From assembly GCF_019264445.1 (NCBI RefSeq), contig NZ_JAHVAB010000047.1, forward strand, positions 1 to 64,000: a stretch of 64,000 nt of DNA, written 5' to 3'. The notes below the pieces were generated by a model. The model did not search any database. It was given only the letters and a program-made list of their open reading frames with translations, and was not told where the DNA came from. Of this stretch, positions 17,743-26,693 are shown piece by piece. Source of the DNA: Hydrogenophaga sp. Its GTDB lineage: Bacteria > Pseudomonadota > Gammaproteobacteria > Burkholderiales > Burkholderiaceae_C. A program made the position numbers and the translations under genes. How positions within the stretch are numbered: position 1 is the first letter of the stretch; each line of letters begins with the position of its first letter.

Positions 17743-18618
17743 TCACTCGAAGCGCTCGATGCGCTCGCCCAGCAGGCCGCGCGGACGGAACATCAGGACC
17801 AGGAACATCAGGACATACATCGATGCCTCGCTGGCCGCCGGCATGAAGTGGGTGGTGATGCCCCGCACCACGCCCACCAGAAGCGCCGCGGCCACCACGC
17901 CCCAAAAACTGCCCAGGCCACCGATGACGACCACCACAAAGGCCACCGTCATGATCTCCATGCCCATGGCCGGATGCACGATGGCAATCGGGCCGAACAG
18001 CACGCCGCCCAGCGCTGCCGTGGCCACGCCCAGCACGACGATGGCTGTCATGTAGGGCTGCAGCTTGATGCCCAGGGCCGCCACCATGTCGGGCTTTTGC
18101 ACACCGGCGCGAACCACGCGGCCAAAGGCGGTCTTGTGCATCAAAAGCCAGATGCCGGTCATGACCACGATCACCACCGCCAGGATGAAGAGACGGTATT
18201 TCGACAGCAGAAACTCGCCCAACATCACACTGCCCTTGAACTCGGGTGGCATGGTGGAGGCCAATGGGGCAGAGCCCCAGATCATGCGCAAGGCCTGCTC
18301 GGCCACCAGCGCCAACCCGAAGGTGACCAAGAGGCTGAGGATCGGGTCGGCCGCGTAAAAGCGGCGCAACAGAAACCGTTCGAACAGGATGCCTAGCAAG
18401 CCCACCAGCAAAGGCGTGATGAGAATGCTCGGGCCGAAGCCGGTGACCTTGATGACTTCGAGCGACAGGTAGGCGCCCAGCGCATAAAAGGCGCCGTGCG
18501 CCAGGTTGACGATGCCACCCACGCTGAAGATGAGCGACAGGCCCAGGGCCAGCAGCAAGTAGTAGCCCCCGAGCACCAGGCCGTTGACGACCTGCTCGAG
18601 CAGAAAGACGATTTCCAT
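17743..18618 (-). CDS. Branched-chain amino acid-type ABC transporter permease, LivH-like
   Basis: Integral membrane protein of 291 residues with about eight hydrophobic segments. The opening LLEQVVNGLVLGGYYLLLALGLSLIFSVGGIVNLAHGAFYALGAYL is the standard LivH signature. It pairs with the LivM part of the downstream fusion to form the channel. It follows the binding-protein gene by 65 bases and precedes the fusion gene by 11. Assignment to a specific amino acid is not justified, since the neighbouring genes are catabolic and the Liv family carries urea, amides and aromatic acids as well. Confidence 0.92.
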   Translation of the reverse strand: MEIVFLLEQVVNGLVLGGYYLLLALGLSLIFSVGGIVNLAHGAFYALGAYLSLEVIKVTGFGPSILITPLLVGLLGILFERFLLRRFYAADPILSLLVTFGLALVAEQALRMIWGSAPLASTMPPEFKGSVMLGEFLLSKYRLFILAVVIVVMTGIWLLMHKTAFGRVVRAGVQKPDMVAALGIKLQPYMTAIVVLGVATAALGGVLFGPIAIVHPAMGMEIMTVAFVVVVIGGLGSFWGVVAAALLVGVVRGITTHFMPAASEASMYVLMFLVLMFRPRGLLGERIERFE

Positions 18619-18683
18619 GGGAGTCCGGAAAGGGAAGGAAAACCGGCACCGAGCGGTGCCGGAAAGGGCCGCTCAGCGCGCGT

Positions 18684-19946
18684 TTACATCTTGCAAACGC
18701 TCTCCGACTTCGGCGGGGCGAGCTTTTCAAGGGGCTCGTTGGCGCCAGGCACGGCTTCACCGAACTGCAGAAAGTCCTGCTTGTTTCTGGCCTGCCCCTT
18801 GGGCTTGACGGTGAAGGGATAGGCCTCCTGCATGAGCTGATGGTCCCAGCTGCGGAAGTACGCCTTGCGTGCCTTGAGCACGTCGAATTGCGCCTCGCTC
18901 TCGAAGTACGCAATGACCTTGTCGGTGTCCACAGACTTGGTTTCCTTGATCGCCTGCACCAGCATCATCAAGGACACGTATTCGATCCAGGCGTGGTTCT
19001 CGGGGATGCGGCCGTACTTCTTGGTGAACTTCTCCACAAACGCCTGCGAGCCCGGTGTCTTGAGTTCGTGGTGCCACACCGTAGGCCAGATGCCGCCCAG
19101 GTTGCCTTCACCGGCTGCCCACGCATCGGCGGTGTTCAGGTTGAAACCCGCCACCGGAATCTGCAGACCAAACTCCGCGTACTGCTTTACAAAGTTGGTG
19201 ACCTGGTTGCCGCCCAGGTTGGTGGCAATGAGATCGGGCCGCGCCTGGCGGATCTTGATCATCTGCGAGCTGAAGTCCGTGAGGTCGGTAGGGACCAGCT
19301 CATCGCCAATGACGGTGCCGCCGTTGGCCGCGAAGAAGCGCTTGGCCTGGCGCGAGAGATCGTGGCCAAAAAGGTAGTCGGAGGTCAGCGCATAGATCTT
19401 CTTGCCCTTGACCAGGCCCTCGCGCATCAACGCTTCACCCGCAGCGTTGACCATCACGGTGACCGGGATGTCGACGTGGAAGGTGTAGCGATTGCAGTCT
19501 TTGCCGCGCAGGGCATCGGAGCGCGCGCCGATGCTCATGAACAGGGTTTTGTTGCGTGCGGCCACCTGGGAGATGGTGAGCGCCGAAGCGGAGTTGATCT
19601 CGCCCATGAGGAAGGCCACCTTGTCGCGCTCGATCATGCGCTGCGCCTTGCTCGAAGCAGTCTGCGGGTTCACCGAGTCCTCGCTGATCAGATCGATCTG
19701 GCGGCCCAGCACACCACCGGCGGCATTCACTTCTTCCACCGCCATCTTGATGCCCTGCACGGCATAGTCGCCTAAAGCGCCCAGAAAGCCGGTGAGCGGT
19801 GTGAGATGCCCGATTCTGATTTTTTCAGCCTGCGCATTGGCCACCATGGGCAAGCCCAGTGCCGCGCTGCCTGCCACCAGGGCACCGGTCTTGAGCATCG
19901 TGCGGCGATGCGCCGAAGCCACCTGCGATTGCGTTTTCGATTCCAT
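18684..19946 (-). CDS. ABC transporter substrate-binding protein, Liv/amide type
   Basis: Type I periplasmic binding protein of 420 residues. The N-terminus has a Tat-like signal (HRRTMLKTGALVAGSAALGL, then VANAQA), and the mature protein starts EKIRIGHLTPLTGFLGALGDYAVQG, as in LivK/AmiC-type receptors. The ORF is open to 19994, but the ATG at 19946 has GGAGACAAGCGC before it. It heads the eleven-gene minus-strand cluster and is divergent from a LysR gene, with a palindrome in the gap. It binds the substrate for the LivH and fused LivMGF proteins. The twin-arginine export prediction is inferred from the RR-hydrophobic pattern. Confidence 0.9.
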   Translation of the reverse strand: MESKTQSQVASAHRRTMLKTGALVAGSAALGLPMVANAQAEKIRIGHLTPLTGFLGALGDYAVQGIKMAVEEVNAAGGVLGRQIDLISEDSVNPQTASSKAQRMIERDKVAFLMGEINSASALTISQVAARNKTLFMSIGARSDALRGKDCNRYTFHVDIPVTVMVNAAGEALMREGLVKGKKIYALTSDYLFGHDLSRQAKRFFAANGGTVIGDELVPTDLTDFSSQMIKIRQARPDLIATNLGGNQVTNFVKQYAEFGLQIPVAGFNLNTADAWAAGEGNLGGIWPTVWHHELKTPGSQAFVEKFTKKYGRIPENHAWIEYVSLMMLVQAIKETKSVDTDKVIAYFESEAQFDVLKARKAYFRSWDHQLMQEAYPFTVKPKGQARNKQDFLQFGEAVPGANEPLEKLAPPKSESVCKM

Positions 19947-20013
19947 GCGCTTGTCTCCTGTTGTAAGGGTCTTCCGGGATGCAGGCGCGATCATAGGAAG
20001 GACCTTCTCAGAG

Positions 20014-20030
20014 GGAAAATACTGTTTTCC
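20014..20030. promoter_or_regulatory. Inverted repeat in the LysR/ABC divergent promoter
   Basis: GGAAAATACTGTTTTCC has perfect six-base arms around five bases. It lies between the divergent binding-protein gene and the LysR gene, where LysR-type regulators normally bind. Assignment to the adjacent LysR is inferred from position. Confidence 0.5.
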
Positions 20031-20099
20031 GAGATGGGCTATCGCTTTTGCTTATGGCCTTGTCCACTATGCTCGGCGCACACCAGAAGGAGACACGGC

Positions 20100-21035
20100 A
20101 TGGACCTGCGACAACTCAAATACTTTGTGCAGATCGTGGAAAGCGGGAGCCTTGCGAAGGCTTCACGCCAGCTCTACATCGCGCAGCCGGCGCTGAGCCA
20201 GCACGTGGCCAAACTTGAAGCAGAGGTCGGAAAGCCCCTGCTCATCCGCACCGCCAAGGGTGTCACGCCCACGGAGAACGGTGCAGCCTTGCACCACCAC
20301 GCCCGCTTCATGCTGCGCCAGCTGGACCAGGCTCTGTCGATCGCGCGGCAGGAGCCGGGCACCGTGCACGGCATGGTGTCGGTGGGCCTGGCGGCCACCA
20401 CGGTGTGCGCGGTAGGCGTGCCCTTCATGCGTCGGGTTCGCGAGAAGTACCCGGGCGTGGTGCTCAACGTGGTGGAGGGCATGAGCGGCCACCTGGCGCA
20501 GATGATGCGGCTGGGCCAGCTCGACCTGGCCATCCTGTTCAGCCGCGACGCCGTGCCCGACCTGCCCGCCGAACCGCTGGTGGAGGAAGAGCTCTTCGTC
20601 ATGCTGCCCGACGACAGCGACCTTGTGGCCCCGCGCCGCATCAAGCTCAGCTGCGCGGAAACGGCCGAGCTGCCCCTCATCTTGCCCACCGGCATTCACG
20701 GCCTGCGCCGCCGCATCTCCGCCGAGTTCGAGCAGCGCAATCTGACCACGCGCATCGTGGCTGAGATCGATTCACTCTCGCTGCTGATGACCTGCGTGCG
20801 CGACGGCATGGGCGCCACCATCAAGCCCATGTCAGCCGCGCTGCTCGAGGGAAAAATGCGCGAGCACTGGCGCACCCTGGCGTTTTCCGACGCCGACATG
20901 AAGCGACCGAACTATCTGTTTTCAGTGGTGGCCGACCGCCTCACGCCTGCGGCAGCGGCGGTACGCGCTGAGCTGCGGGAAACGGTGAAAGACTTGGTGA
21001 CCAGTGGGGACTGGCGAGGCGTGAACCTGATCTGA
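20100..21035 (+). CDS. LysR-family transcriptional regulator
   Basis: A 311-residue LysR regulator with the helix-turn-helix in the first 60 residues (MDLRQLKYFVQIVESGSLAKA, ALSQHVAKLEAEVGKPLL) and a co-inducer domain after about residue 90. The ORF extends upstream to 19806, but the ATG at 20100 follows AGAAGGAGACACGGC and begins the LysR signature. It is divergent from the Liv/ThDP catabolic cluster, which it presumably activates in response to a pathway compound. It is clearly related to the LysR at 25597-26556 (both carry SVGLA..TT and EGMSGHLA/ESMSGHLA stretches), so the two probably sense similar ligands. Confidence 0.92.
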   Translation: MDLRQLKYFVQIVESGSLAKASRQLYIAQPALSQHVAKLEAEVGKPLLIRTAKGVTPTENGAALHHHARFMLRQLDQALSIARQEPGTVHGMVSVGLAATTVCAVGVPFMRRVREKYPGVVLNVVEGMSGHLAQMMRLGQLDLAILFSRDAVPDLPAEPLVEEELFVMLPDDSDLVAPRRIKLSCAETAELPLILPTGIHGLRRRISAEFEQRNLTTRIVAEIDSLSLLMTCVRDGMGATIKPMSAALLEGKMREHWRTLAFSDADMKRPNYLFSVVADRLTPAAAAVRAELRETVKDLVTSGDWRGVNLI

Positions 21036-21151
21036 CGGGGTGGGGCCACTGGCCTGCGCCATGCTCTTTTGCCGCTGCGGGTCTGCGTTAACCTGCTAAC
21101 CCACGCGCATCCGTTTCACCCCTCAAGGCCTCTGGCCCAAGGAGCACCCAT

Positions 21152-21895
21152 TTGACAGAGCCCACCCAGCACCTGCCGCATGCCCCGCTGCCCGACTACT
21201 ACCGCGACGAAGCCGACCACACGCGCTACGTGCGCCGCATCTTCGACGAGACCGCCGTCGACTACGACCGGATCGAACGCACGATGGCATTCGGATCGGG
21301 CAGCTGGTACCGGCGCGAAGCCTTGGTGCGGGCCGGTCTGGCCGCGGGCGACAAGGTGGTGGACGTGGGCATTGGCACCGGCCTGCTGGCGCGACAGGCC
21401 TGCGCCGTGATCGGCGAGAAAGGTCGCCTCATCGGCGTGGACCCCAGCCCCGGCATGCTCGCGCAGGTGGACCTGCCCGGCATCGAGTTGCGCGAAGGCA
21501 TCGCAGAGGCGCTGCCTTGCGCCGATGGCGAAGCGGACTTTCTGAGCTTTGGCTACGCCTTCCGGCACGTGTCGGACGTGGACGCTGCGCTGCGCGAGTT
21601 TCACCGCGTCGTGCGGCCGGGCGGGCGCGTGCTGATTCTGGAAATCAGCCAGCCTTCGAGCGGCTTCTCGCGCGCGATGCTGAAGTTCTACATGCGCCGC
21701 ATCGTGCCGACGCTGGCGCGCGTGGTGGCCCGCGCGCGCGGCAGCGCGGAGCTGTGGCGCTTCTACTGGGACACGATCGAATCGTGCATTCCGCCGGAGC
21801 AGATCCTCCAGGCCATGGAGCGCGCCGGCTTCGTGCAGGTCAAGCGCCACACGGAGCTGGGGATCTTCTCGGAGTACACGGCCATTCGGCCGTGA
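21152..21895 (+). CDS. UbiE/COQ5-like class I SAM-dependent methyltransferase
   Basis: A 247-residue methyltransferase. The SAM-binding motif VVDVGIGTGLLARQA, a downstream acidic GVDPSPGM and the UbiE-like FGYAFRHVSD and VLEIS-type (VLILEIS) segments are present. The start is TTG, supported by GGAG seven bases upstream. The opening YYRDEADHTRYVRRIFDETAVDYDRIERTMAFGSG resembles UbiE. It is a paralogue rather than the main ubiquinone/menaquinone enzyme, since no ubiquinone genes adjoin. It stands alone between a LysR gene and the convergent tcu-like locus. Confidence 0.85.
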   Translation: MTEPTQHLPHAPLPDYYRDEADHTRYVRRIFDETAVDYDRIERTMAFGSGSWYRREALVRAGLAAGDKVVDVGIGTGLLARQACAVIGEKGRLIGVDPSPGMLAQVDLPGIELREGIAEALPCADGEADFLSFGYAFRHVSDVDAALREFHRVVRPGGRVLILEISQPSSGFSRAMLKFYMRRIVPTLARVVARARGSAELWRFYWDTIESCIPPEQILQAMERAGFVQVKRHTELGIFSEYTAIRP

Positions 21896-21922
21896 TGAGA
21901 GCCCGGCGCTTGCCTCACGCCA

Positions 21923-22900
21923 TCAGTTGGCGGTGATCTTGCGTTCGCGCACGATGGCGCTCCACTTCGCATCTTCCTTGCGCATGAACTCGGTGAGTTC
22001 GGCCCGGCTCATGGGCTGGGGCGTGAGGCCGTGCTGATTCAGGGCGCTCTTCACTTCGGCGTCGTTGAGCACCTTGACGATCTCCTGGTTCCAGCGCTCC
22101 AGCAGGGGTGAAGGTGTCTTGCCCGGCGCCACGAAGGCGTACCAGTTCAGGGCCTCGAAGCCCGGGTAGCCGGCCTCGGCCACGGTGGGAATGTTGGGCA
22201 GGTAAGCGGGCCGGGTCAGGCCGGTGGTGGCCAGCGGCACGAGTTTGCCGGTCTCGATGTGCGGCAGGGCCGTGGGTGGCGCGGCGAAGTAAGACGCCAC
22301 CCGTTCGCCCAGCAGGTCTTGCAGCGCCGGCGCTCCGCCCTTGTAGGGCACGTGGACCATGTCGATGCCCGCGCGCTGGTTGAAGAGCTCGCCGGCCAGG
22401 TGCGAGGCGGAGCCCGCGCCGGTGGAGGCGTAGTCCAGACTGCCGCGCTTCTTTTTCTCCAGCGCAACAAACTCCGCGAGGTTCTTTACACCCAGGCCGG
22501 TGTGCGCGACCAGCACATTGGGAAAGTTCACGCCACCGGAGACGGCGGCAAGGTCCTTGAACGGGTCGTACGGCACCTTCATGATGTGCGGCGCAATGGT
22601 CAGCGGGCCGATGGAGCCGAAGAGCAACACCGACCCGTCGGGCGCGGCATTCGCGACGAACTGGTGCGCGATGTTGCCGCCCGCGCCGCCCTTGTTGTCG
22701 ACCACCACCGACTGGCCGATGTTGGACGCGAGCTTTTTCGCGATCAGGCGCGCGGCCGCATCGGCGGCACCGCCAGCGGCGAAACCCACCACCAGCGTGA
22801 CCGACTTCTTGGGCGGGAAGTCCTGGGCCTGTGCGGGCCCGAAGATCAGCGCAGCGGTGGTGATGGCGATGGCCCGCAGCAGCAGTTGTCGTTTGTTCAT
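21923..22900 (-). CDS. Bug-family tripartite tricarboxylate transporter substrate-binding receptor
   Basis: A 325-residue periplasmic receptor with a signal peptide (ITTAALIFGPAQAQ) and Bug hallmarks FPPKKSVTLVVGFAAGGAADAA, VVVDNKGGAGGNIAHQFVA and HVPYKGGAPALQDLLGE. It is the last gene of the tcu-like operon, 25 bases after tcuB. In enterobacteria the third gene there is tcuC, an MFS carrier; here a Bug receptor occupies that place, so uptake of a tri- or dicarboxylate probably relies on a TctAB permease encoded elsewhere. Confidence 0.9.
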   Translation of the reverse strand: MNKRQLLLRAIAITTAALIFGPAQAQDFPPKKSVTLVVGFAAGGAADAAARLIAKKLASNIGQSVVVDNKGGAGGNIAHQFVANAAPDGSVLLFGSIGPLTIAPHIMKVPYDPFKDLAAVSGGVNFPNVLVAHTGLGVKNLAEFVALEKKKRGSLDYASTGAGSASHLAGELFNQRAGIDMVHVPYKGGAPALQDLLGERVASYFAAPPTALPHIETGKLVPLATTGLTRPAYLPNIPTVAEAGYPGFEALNWYAFVAPGKTPSPLLERWNQEIVKVLNDAEVKSALNQHGLTPQPMSRAELTEFMRKEDAKWSAIVRERKITAN

Positions 22901-22925
22901 CGTGGTCTCTTTCAGGGTGGGTGAA

Positions 22926-24098
22926 TCAATCCGCGCTCAGCCCCACCGGGTTCGGCAACCGCTTCTCTACCGCGAACCGCAGCAGCGACGCCGTGCGGAA
23001 CACACCGTGGGCGAACTTGCCGTAGGGCAGCGTGGCAAACAGGGCCATCACCGCACCGAGGTGCAGGCACAGGGCGATGGCCAGCGCGGGTGTGCCGCGC
23101 AGCAGCCACAGCGCCAGGCCTGTGGCGCTGGTGAGAAAAAGCAGGGCGATGAAGCCCAGGTCCATGGGCTTTTGCGCCACGTCGCCATGCAGCGGGTGGC
23201 GGCGGCGGTTCAGGCGCCACAGGCCAACAGTGCCGATCAGCAGGCTCACGCCCCCCAACACGCCGAGCAGCTTGGGCAGGCTGGGCAGCTCGTAGGGCGC
23301 GACCCAACCGAACACGTAGTGGTAGACCGTGGCCACGCTGGTGGCGGCGAAGCACAGCATGAAACCGTAGAAGGTGAAGTGGTGGAAGCGGCGGCGCGAG
23401 AGCGTGTAGGCGTCGTCCTCGTTGGGGCAGCCGTCGCCGTGGCCGCCGTCCAGGTACTTCAGGCGCAGTGCTGCGTGCGTGGCCTCTGTGGTGGCCGGCA
23501 GATTCAGCGGCGCGCCGCTGGTGGCGGGGGTCACGTCGCGCCAGAAGCGTGTGACGCCCATGCCGAGCGCCAACACCACGAAAAGGAATACCGGCGCGAA
23601 CAGGCTCACCAGCAGGTTGTGCGGGAACAGGTTGTAGAAGTTGCCCGCAAGGTCGGTGGGCCACAGGCTGCCCTTGAGCGCCACGGCCAGCAGCAGGAAG
23701 ATGGCCAGGCCGGCGGCCAGCGCCACGCTCAGCGTGAGGCCGTTGCGCTGGTAGAGCTTGCCCAGCGCAGGTGGCCAGGCGTAGTCGGCATAGGTCTGGC
23801 CGCGCACCTCGGCCATGGCCTTGGGGACGTTGATGGCGAACTCGTGCGGCGGCGCGTACTGGCAGGCATGCAGGCAGGCGCCGCAGTTGTGGCAGAGGTT
23901 GGCCAGGAAATGGATGTCGGCCTTGCCGAATTCGAGCCGGCGCGTCATGGCCGGGAACACCGCGCAGAAGCCTTCGCAGTAGCGGCAGGCATTGCAGATC
24001 TGCATCTCGCGCGCCACTTCGGCCTCGGGTGCGGAGAGCACGATGTCGCCAGCGGCGAGGGCGCGTGCGTCGCGGGTGAGGGCTTCAAGCGCTTGCAT
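22926..24098 (-). CDS. tcuB: Tricarballylate/citrate utilisation protein B, iron-sulfur membrane electron carrier
   Basis: A 390-residue protein with two N-terminal 4Fe-4S cysteine motifs ([11 protein letters not shown] at about 35 and [11 protein letters not shown] at about 70) followed by about six membrane segments. In the TcuAB system it re-oxidises the FADH2 of TcuA and passes electrons to the membrane quinone pool. The start at 24098 is chosen because AAGGAG precedes it and the longer ORF only adds a basic, non-conserved tail. It overlaps the end of tcuA by 14 bases, matching the family's gene order. Assignment rests on the combined domain layout and on the tcuA neighbour. Confidence 0.9.
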   Translation of the reverse strand: MQALEALTRDARALAAGDIVLSAPEAEVAREMQICNACRYCEGFCAVFPAMTRRLEFGKADIHFLANLCHNCGACLHACQYAPPHEFAINVPKAMAEVRGQTYADYAWPPALGKLYQRNGLTLSVALAAGLAIFLLLAVALKGSLWPTDLAGNFYNLFPHNLLVSLFAPVFLFVVLALGMGVTRFWRDVTPATSGAPLNLPATTEATHAALRLKYLDGGHGDGCPNEDDAYTLSRRRFHHFTFYGFMLCFAATSVATVYHYVFGWVAPYELPSLPKLLGVLGGVSLLIGTVGLWRLNRRRHPLHGDVAQKPMDLGFIALLFLTSATGLALWLLRGTPALAIALCLHLGAVMALFATLPYGKFAHGVFRTASLLRFAVEKRLPNPVGLSAD

Positions 24099-25500
24099 GG
24101 CGGGCTCCTTGCTGCTGTGCGGCGCGTGCGGCCTGGGTGCCCGCGATGCGGCCAAAGGCCGTGCCGATCGACATGCCCACCCCGGCGGTGTAGCCCTTGC
24201 CGAGCACGTTGCCGGCCATCATTTCGCCAGCCACAAACAGGTTGGGGCTGGGCTGGTCGTTGAAGCGGACCGCGGTGGTGTCGTCGGTGCGCAGGCCCAG
24301 GTAGGTGAAGGTGACGCCGGGGCGCACGGCGTAGGCGTAGAAGGGTGCGGTGTCGATGGGCCGCGCCCAGTGGGTCTTGGCCGGTGTCACGCCGTCGGTG
24401 TGGCAGTCGTCGAGCGCGGTGTGGTCGAAGGTGCCAACGCGGCAGGCGGCGTTGTAGCTGTTGAGGGTGTGCATGAAGGTGTCCACGTCCAGGCCGAGCT
24501 GGCGGGCGAGGTCGGGCAGGGTGTCGGCTTTCACGCCCGGAAACACGGGCGGCATGAAGCGGCCGATGGCCTTGCTGTCGATGACCGAGTAACCAATCTG
24601 CTGCGGTTGCTGGGCCACCAGGCGGCCCCAGATGGCGTAGCGCTTGGGCCAGAAATCTTCGCCCTCGTCGTAGAAGCGGCGCGCCTCCTGGTTGACCACC
24701 ACGCCCAGCGAGACGCAGTCGATGCGGGTGCAGATGCCGCCGTCGTACAGCGGTGCACGCGCGTCGATGGCGACCATGTGCGCCTGGGTGGGGTCACCGA
24801 TGCGGTCGGCGCCGTGGTCGTCGAGCAGGTGGCGCAGCAGCACGCCCTTGTTGTAGGCGGTGCCGCGAATGAGGAAGTTGTCGGCGGGCCACTCGCCGCG
24901 CTCGTTCTGCCCCCAGGCTTCACGCAGCCAGGCGAGGTCGGATTCGAAACCGCCGGCAGCGAGCACGCAGGACTTGGCGGTGATGCGTTCGCCAGCCCGC
25001 GTGTGCGCCGCGATGAAACGGCCGTCCCGCATTTCAATGCGGTCCACCGGCGTTTCGTAGCGCACACCCACACCGAGCCGCTCGGCGCTGCGGTAGTACG
25101 CGTTCACCAGGGCTTTGCCTCCGCCCATGAAGAAGGCGTTGGTGCGCGCCACGTGCAACGCGCCGGATAGCGGTGGCTGAAAACGCACGCCATGGCGGCG
25201 CATCCAGTCGCGGCAGTGGGACGACGCGCGGATGGTCAGGCGCGCCAAGTGTTCGTTGGTTTGTCCGCCGGTGACCTTGAGCAGGTCTTGCCAGAACTCT
25301 TCTTCGGGATAGGCCTCCACCAGCACATCTTGCGGCGCGTCGTGCATGCAGCGCAGATTGCGGGTGTGAGCAGAGTTGCCACCGCGCCATGCCCGAGGCG
25401 CGGCCTCGAGCAGCAGCACGCTGGCACCGGCCTCGCGCGCCATGAGCGCCGCGCACAGGGCGGCGTTACCGCCTCCAATCACCAGAACATCGGGTTCCAC
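24085..25500 (-). CDS. tcuA: FAD-dependent tricarballylate dehydrogenase
   Basis: A 471-residue FAD_binding_2 flavoprotein that in the known system oxidises tricarballylate to cis-aconitate. Visible are [20 protein letters not shown] (FAD loop), [16 protein letters not shown] (a TcuA-type segment) and the C-terminal [22 protein letters not shown]. The start is GTG at 25500, with AAGGAG 8 bases upstream; the longer ORF from 25578 only adds a basic tail. It is followed by tcuB and a Bug receptor and preceded by a LysR gene, the tcuRABC order without tcuC. The exact tricarboxylate is inferred from the family. Confidence 0.9.
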   Translation of the reverse strand: MEPDVLVIGGGNAALCAALMAREAGASVLLLEAAPRAWRGGNSAHTRNLRCMHDAPQDVLVEAYPEEEFWQDLLKVTGGQTNEHLARLTIRASSHCRDWMRRHGVRFQPPLSGALHVARTNAFFMGGGKALVNAYYRSAERLGVGVRYETPVDRIEMRDGRFIAAHTRAGERITAKSCVLAAGGFESDLAWLREAWGQNERGEWPADNFLIRGTAYNKGVLLRHLLDDHGADRIGDPTQAHMVAIDARAPLYDGGICTRIDCVSLGVVVNQEARRFYDEGEDFWPKRYAIWGRLVAQQPQQIGYSVIDSKAIGRFMPPVFPGVKADTLPDLARQLGLDVDTFMHTLNSYNAACRVGTFDHTALDDCHTDGVTPAKTHWARPIDTAPFYAYAVRPGVTFTYLGLRTDDTTAVRFNDQPSPNLFVAGEMMAGNVLGKGYTAGVGMSIGTAFGRIAGTQAARAAQQQGARHASA

Positions 25501-25594
25501 TCTTCGCTCCTTGCAGCGCACCGGCAAGGCCCGGTGCTGGTCGCCAATGTAGGGAGCGAGCCGCCGCCGGTGAAGCACACCGACGGCATGAGGG

Positions 25595-25611
25595 CATCAC
25601 GGTTCGTGATG
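25595..25611. promoter_or_regulatory. Palindrome at the tcuR 3' end, in front of tcuA
   Basis: CATCACGGTTCGTGATG has perfect seven-base arms around three bases and spans the stop codon of the LysR gene, about 95 bases before the tcuA start. It shares CGTGATG with a dyad in the LysR promoter (26583-26596). It could be a TcuR operator or a chance dyad. Confidence 0.4.
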
Positions 25612-26556
25612 GGTCAGGTGGGTACCAGGCCAGCGGCCGCTGTTCACCAATTCGCGCACGGTGTCGCGGATCACGACGCGCGCGGCCAGGGCCACAGGCG
25701 AGAGCTCGTCTTCCGACAGGCTGCAGAGCAGGTTGACGCGGCTGGCCTGGGGGTCTTCGATGCGGACCACGTCGAAGCGTTCTTGGGCATCGGGGAAACG
25801 GCCGAGCGCGGCGCGCGGCTGCAGCGTGGTGCCCAGACCGGCGTCCACGGCGGCCATCAGCATGGCGAGGGAGTCCACCTCCAGCACGATGCGCGGCTCC
25901 ACACCGGCACGCGCGAAAGCCGCGTCCAGCGTGCTGCGCAGCCCGTGCGGACCGGTCGGCAGGATGAGGGGTTCGTCCGCCAGCGCGGCCAGCGGCAGCG
26001 ATGGCGGCCAGACACGGTCAGGCTGTCGGGCACCGATGAGGAACAGGTCTTCCGACAGCAGGGACTGCACCTGCCAGAGGCGGCTGCCAGCCCCTTCGGA
26101 CTGGGATTGCAGGCGTGCATCGAACAGCACAGCCAGGTCCAGCTCGCGCGCATTGAGCAGGGACGCGAGGTGGCCGGACATGCTCTCCACCATGTGCAGC
26201 CGCACGTCCGGGTACCGGGCCTGCATGGCCTGCATCAAGGGCAGGCCAAGCATGGCCGCGGTCGTGGGCGCCAACCCCACGCTGACCGAACCCGAGAGCC
26301 GGGCCTGCTGCGCCGCGCGCACCGCCTGCGCGGCATGGCGCAGCGTGAGCTGCGCTTCGCGAAAGAAGGCGGCACCCGCTTCGGTGGCCACCACGCCACG
26401 CGGCGTGCGCTGCAGCAACCGGGTGCTCAGCTCGCTCTCCAGGCGGCTGATCTGTTGGCTCAGGGCAGACTGCACGAGGTCGAGGTCGATCGCCGCGCGG
26501 CCCATGGAGCCCAGCTCCACCACCCGCACGAAGTAGCGCAGTTGTCGCAGTTCCAT
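25597..26556 (-). CDS. tcuR: LysR-family regulator of the tcu-like operon
   Basis: A 319-residue LysR regulator. The helix-turn-helix begins at MELRQLRYFVRVVELGSMGRA, and the co-inducer domain follows. The ORF is open to 26631, but the ATG at 26556 has GGAGCACGCC upstream. It lies directly upstream of tcuA on the same strand with a 96-base gap, so it may drive its own operon from two promoters. It is similar to the LysR at 20100. The tcuR name follows from gene order, not from a diagnostic motif. Confidence 0.85.
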   Translation of the reverse strand: MELRQLRYFVRVVELGSMGRAAIDLDLVQSALSQQISRLESELSTRLLQRTPRGVVATEAGAAFFREAQLTLRHAAQAVRAAQQARLSGSVSVGLAPTTAAMLGLPLMQAMQARYPDVRLHMVESMSGHLASLLNARELDLAVLFDARLQSQSEGAGSRLWQVQSLLSEDLFLIGARQPDRVWPPSLPLAALADEPLILPTGPHGLRSTLDAAFARAGVEPRIVLEVDSLAMLMAAVDAGLGTTLQPRAALGRFPDAQERFDVVRIEDPQASRVNLLCSLSEDELSPVALAARVVIRDTVRELVNSGRWPGTHLTHHEP

Positions 26557-26582
26557 GGGGCGTGCTCCGTCGGTTGCCATCA

Positions 26583-26596
26583 CACATCGTGATGTG
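26583..26596. promoter_or_regulatory. Inverted repeat in the tcuR promoter region
   Basis: CACATCGTGATGTG has perfect six-base arms around GT. It lies 27 bases upstream of the LysR ATG and shares the half-site CGTGATG with the palindrome at 25595-25611, consistent with autoregulation. Evidence is sequence symmetry only. Confidence 0.4.
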
Positions 26597-26648
26597 CGGA
26601 ATGATCGCATGCGGGTCTGTGCCCTTGCCAACGATGGGCCATTCAGCT

Positions 26649-26676
26649 GGGAAATATGACGATCATCATATTTCCC
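26649..26676. promoter_or_regulatory. Long palindromic operator of the TetR/MATE pair
   Basis: Eleven-base arms GGGAAATATGA and TCATATTTCCC flank CGATCA, a perfect dyad of 28 bases. It ends 17 bases before the tetR start codon, so repressor bound here would block its own transcription. The inner eight bases on each side recur at 27341-27362 with the same six-base gap, before the efflux gene. Confidence 0.75.
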
Positions 26677-26693
26677 GCTACACTCCCGCCACC

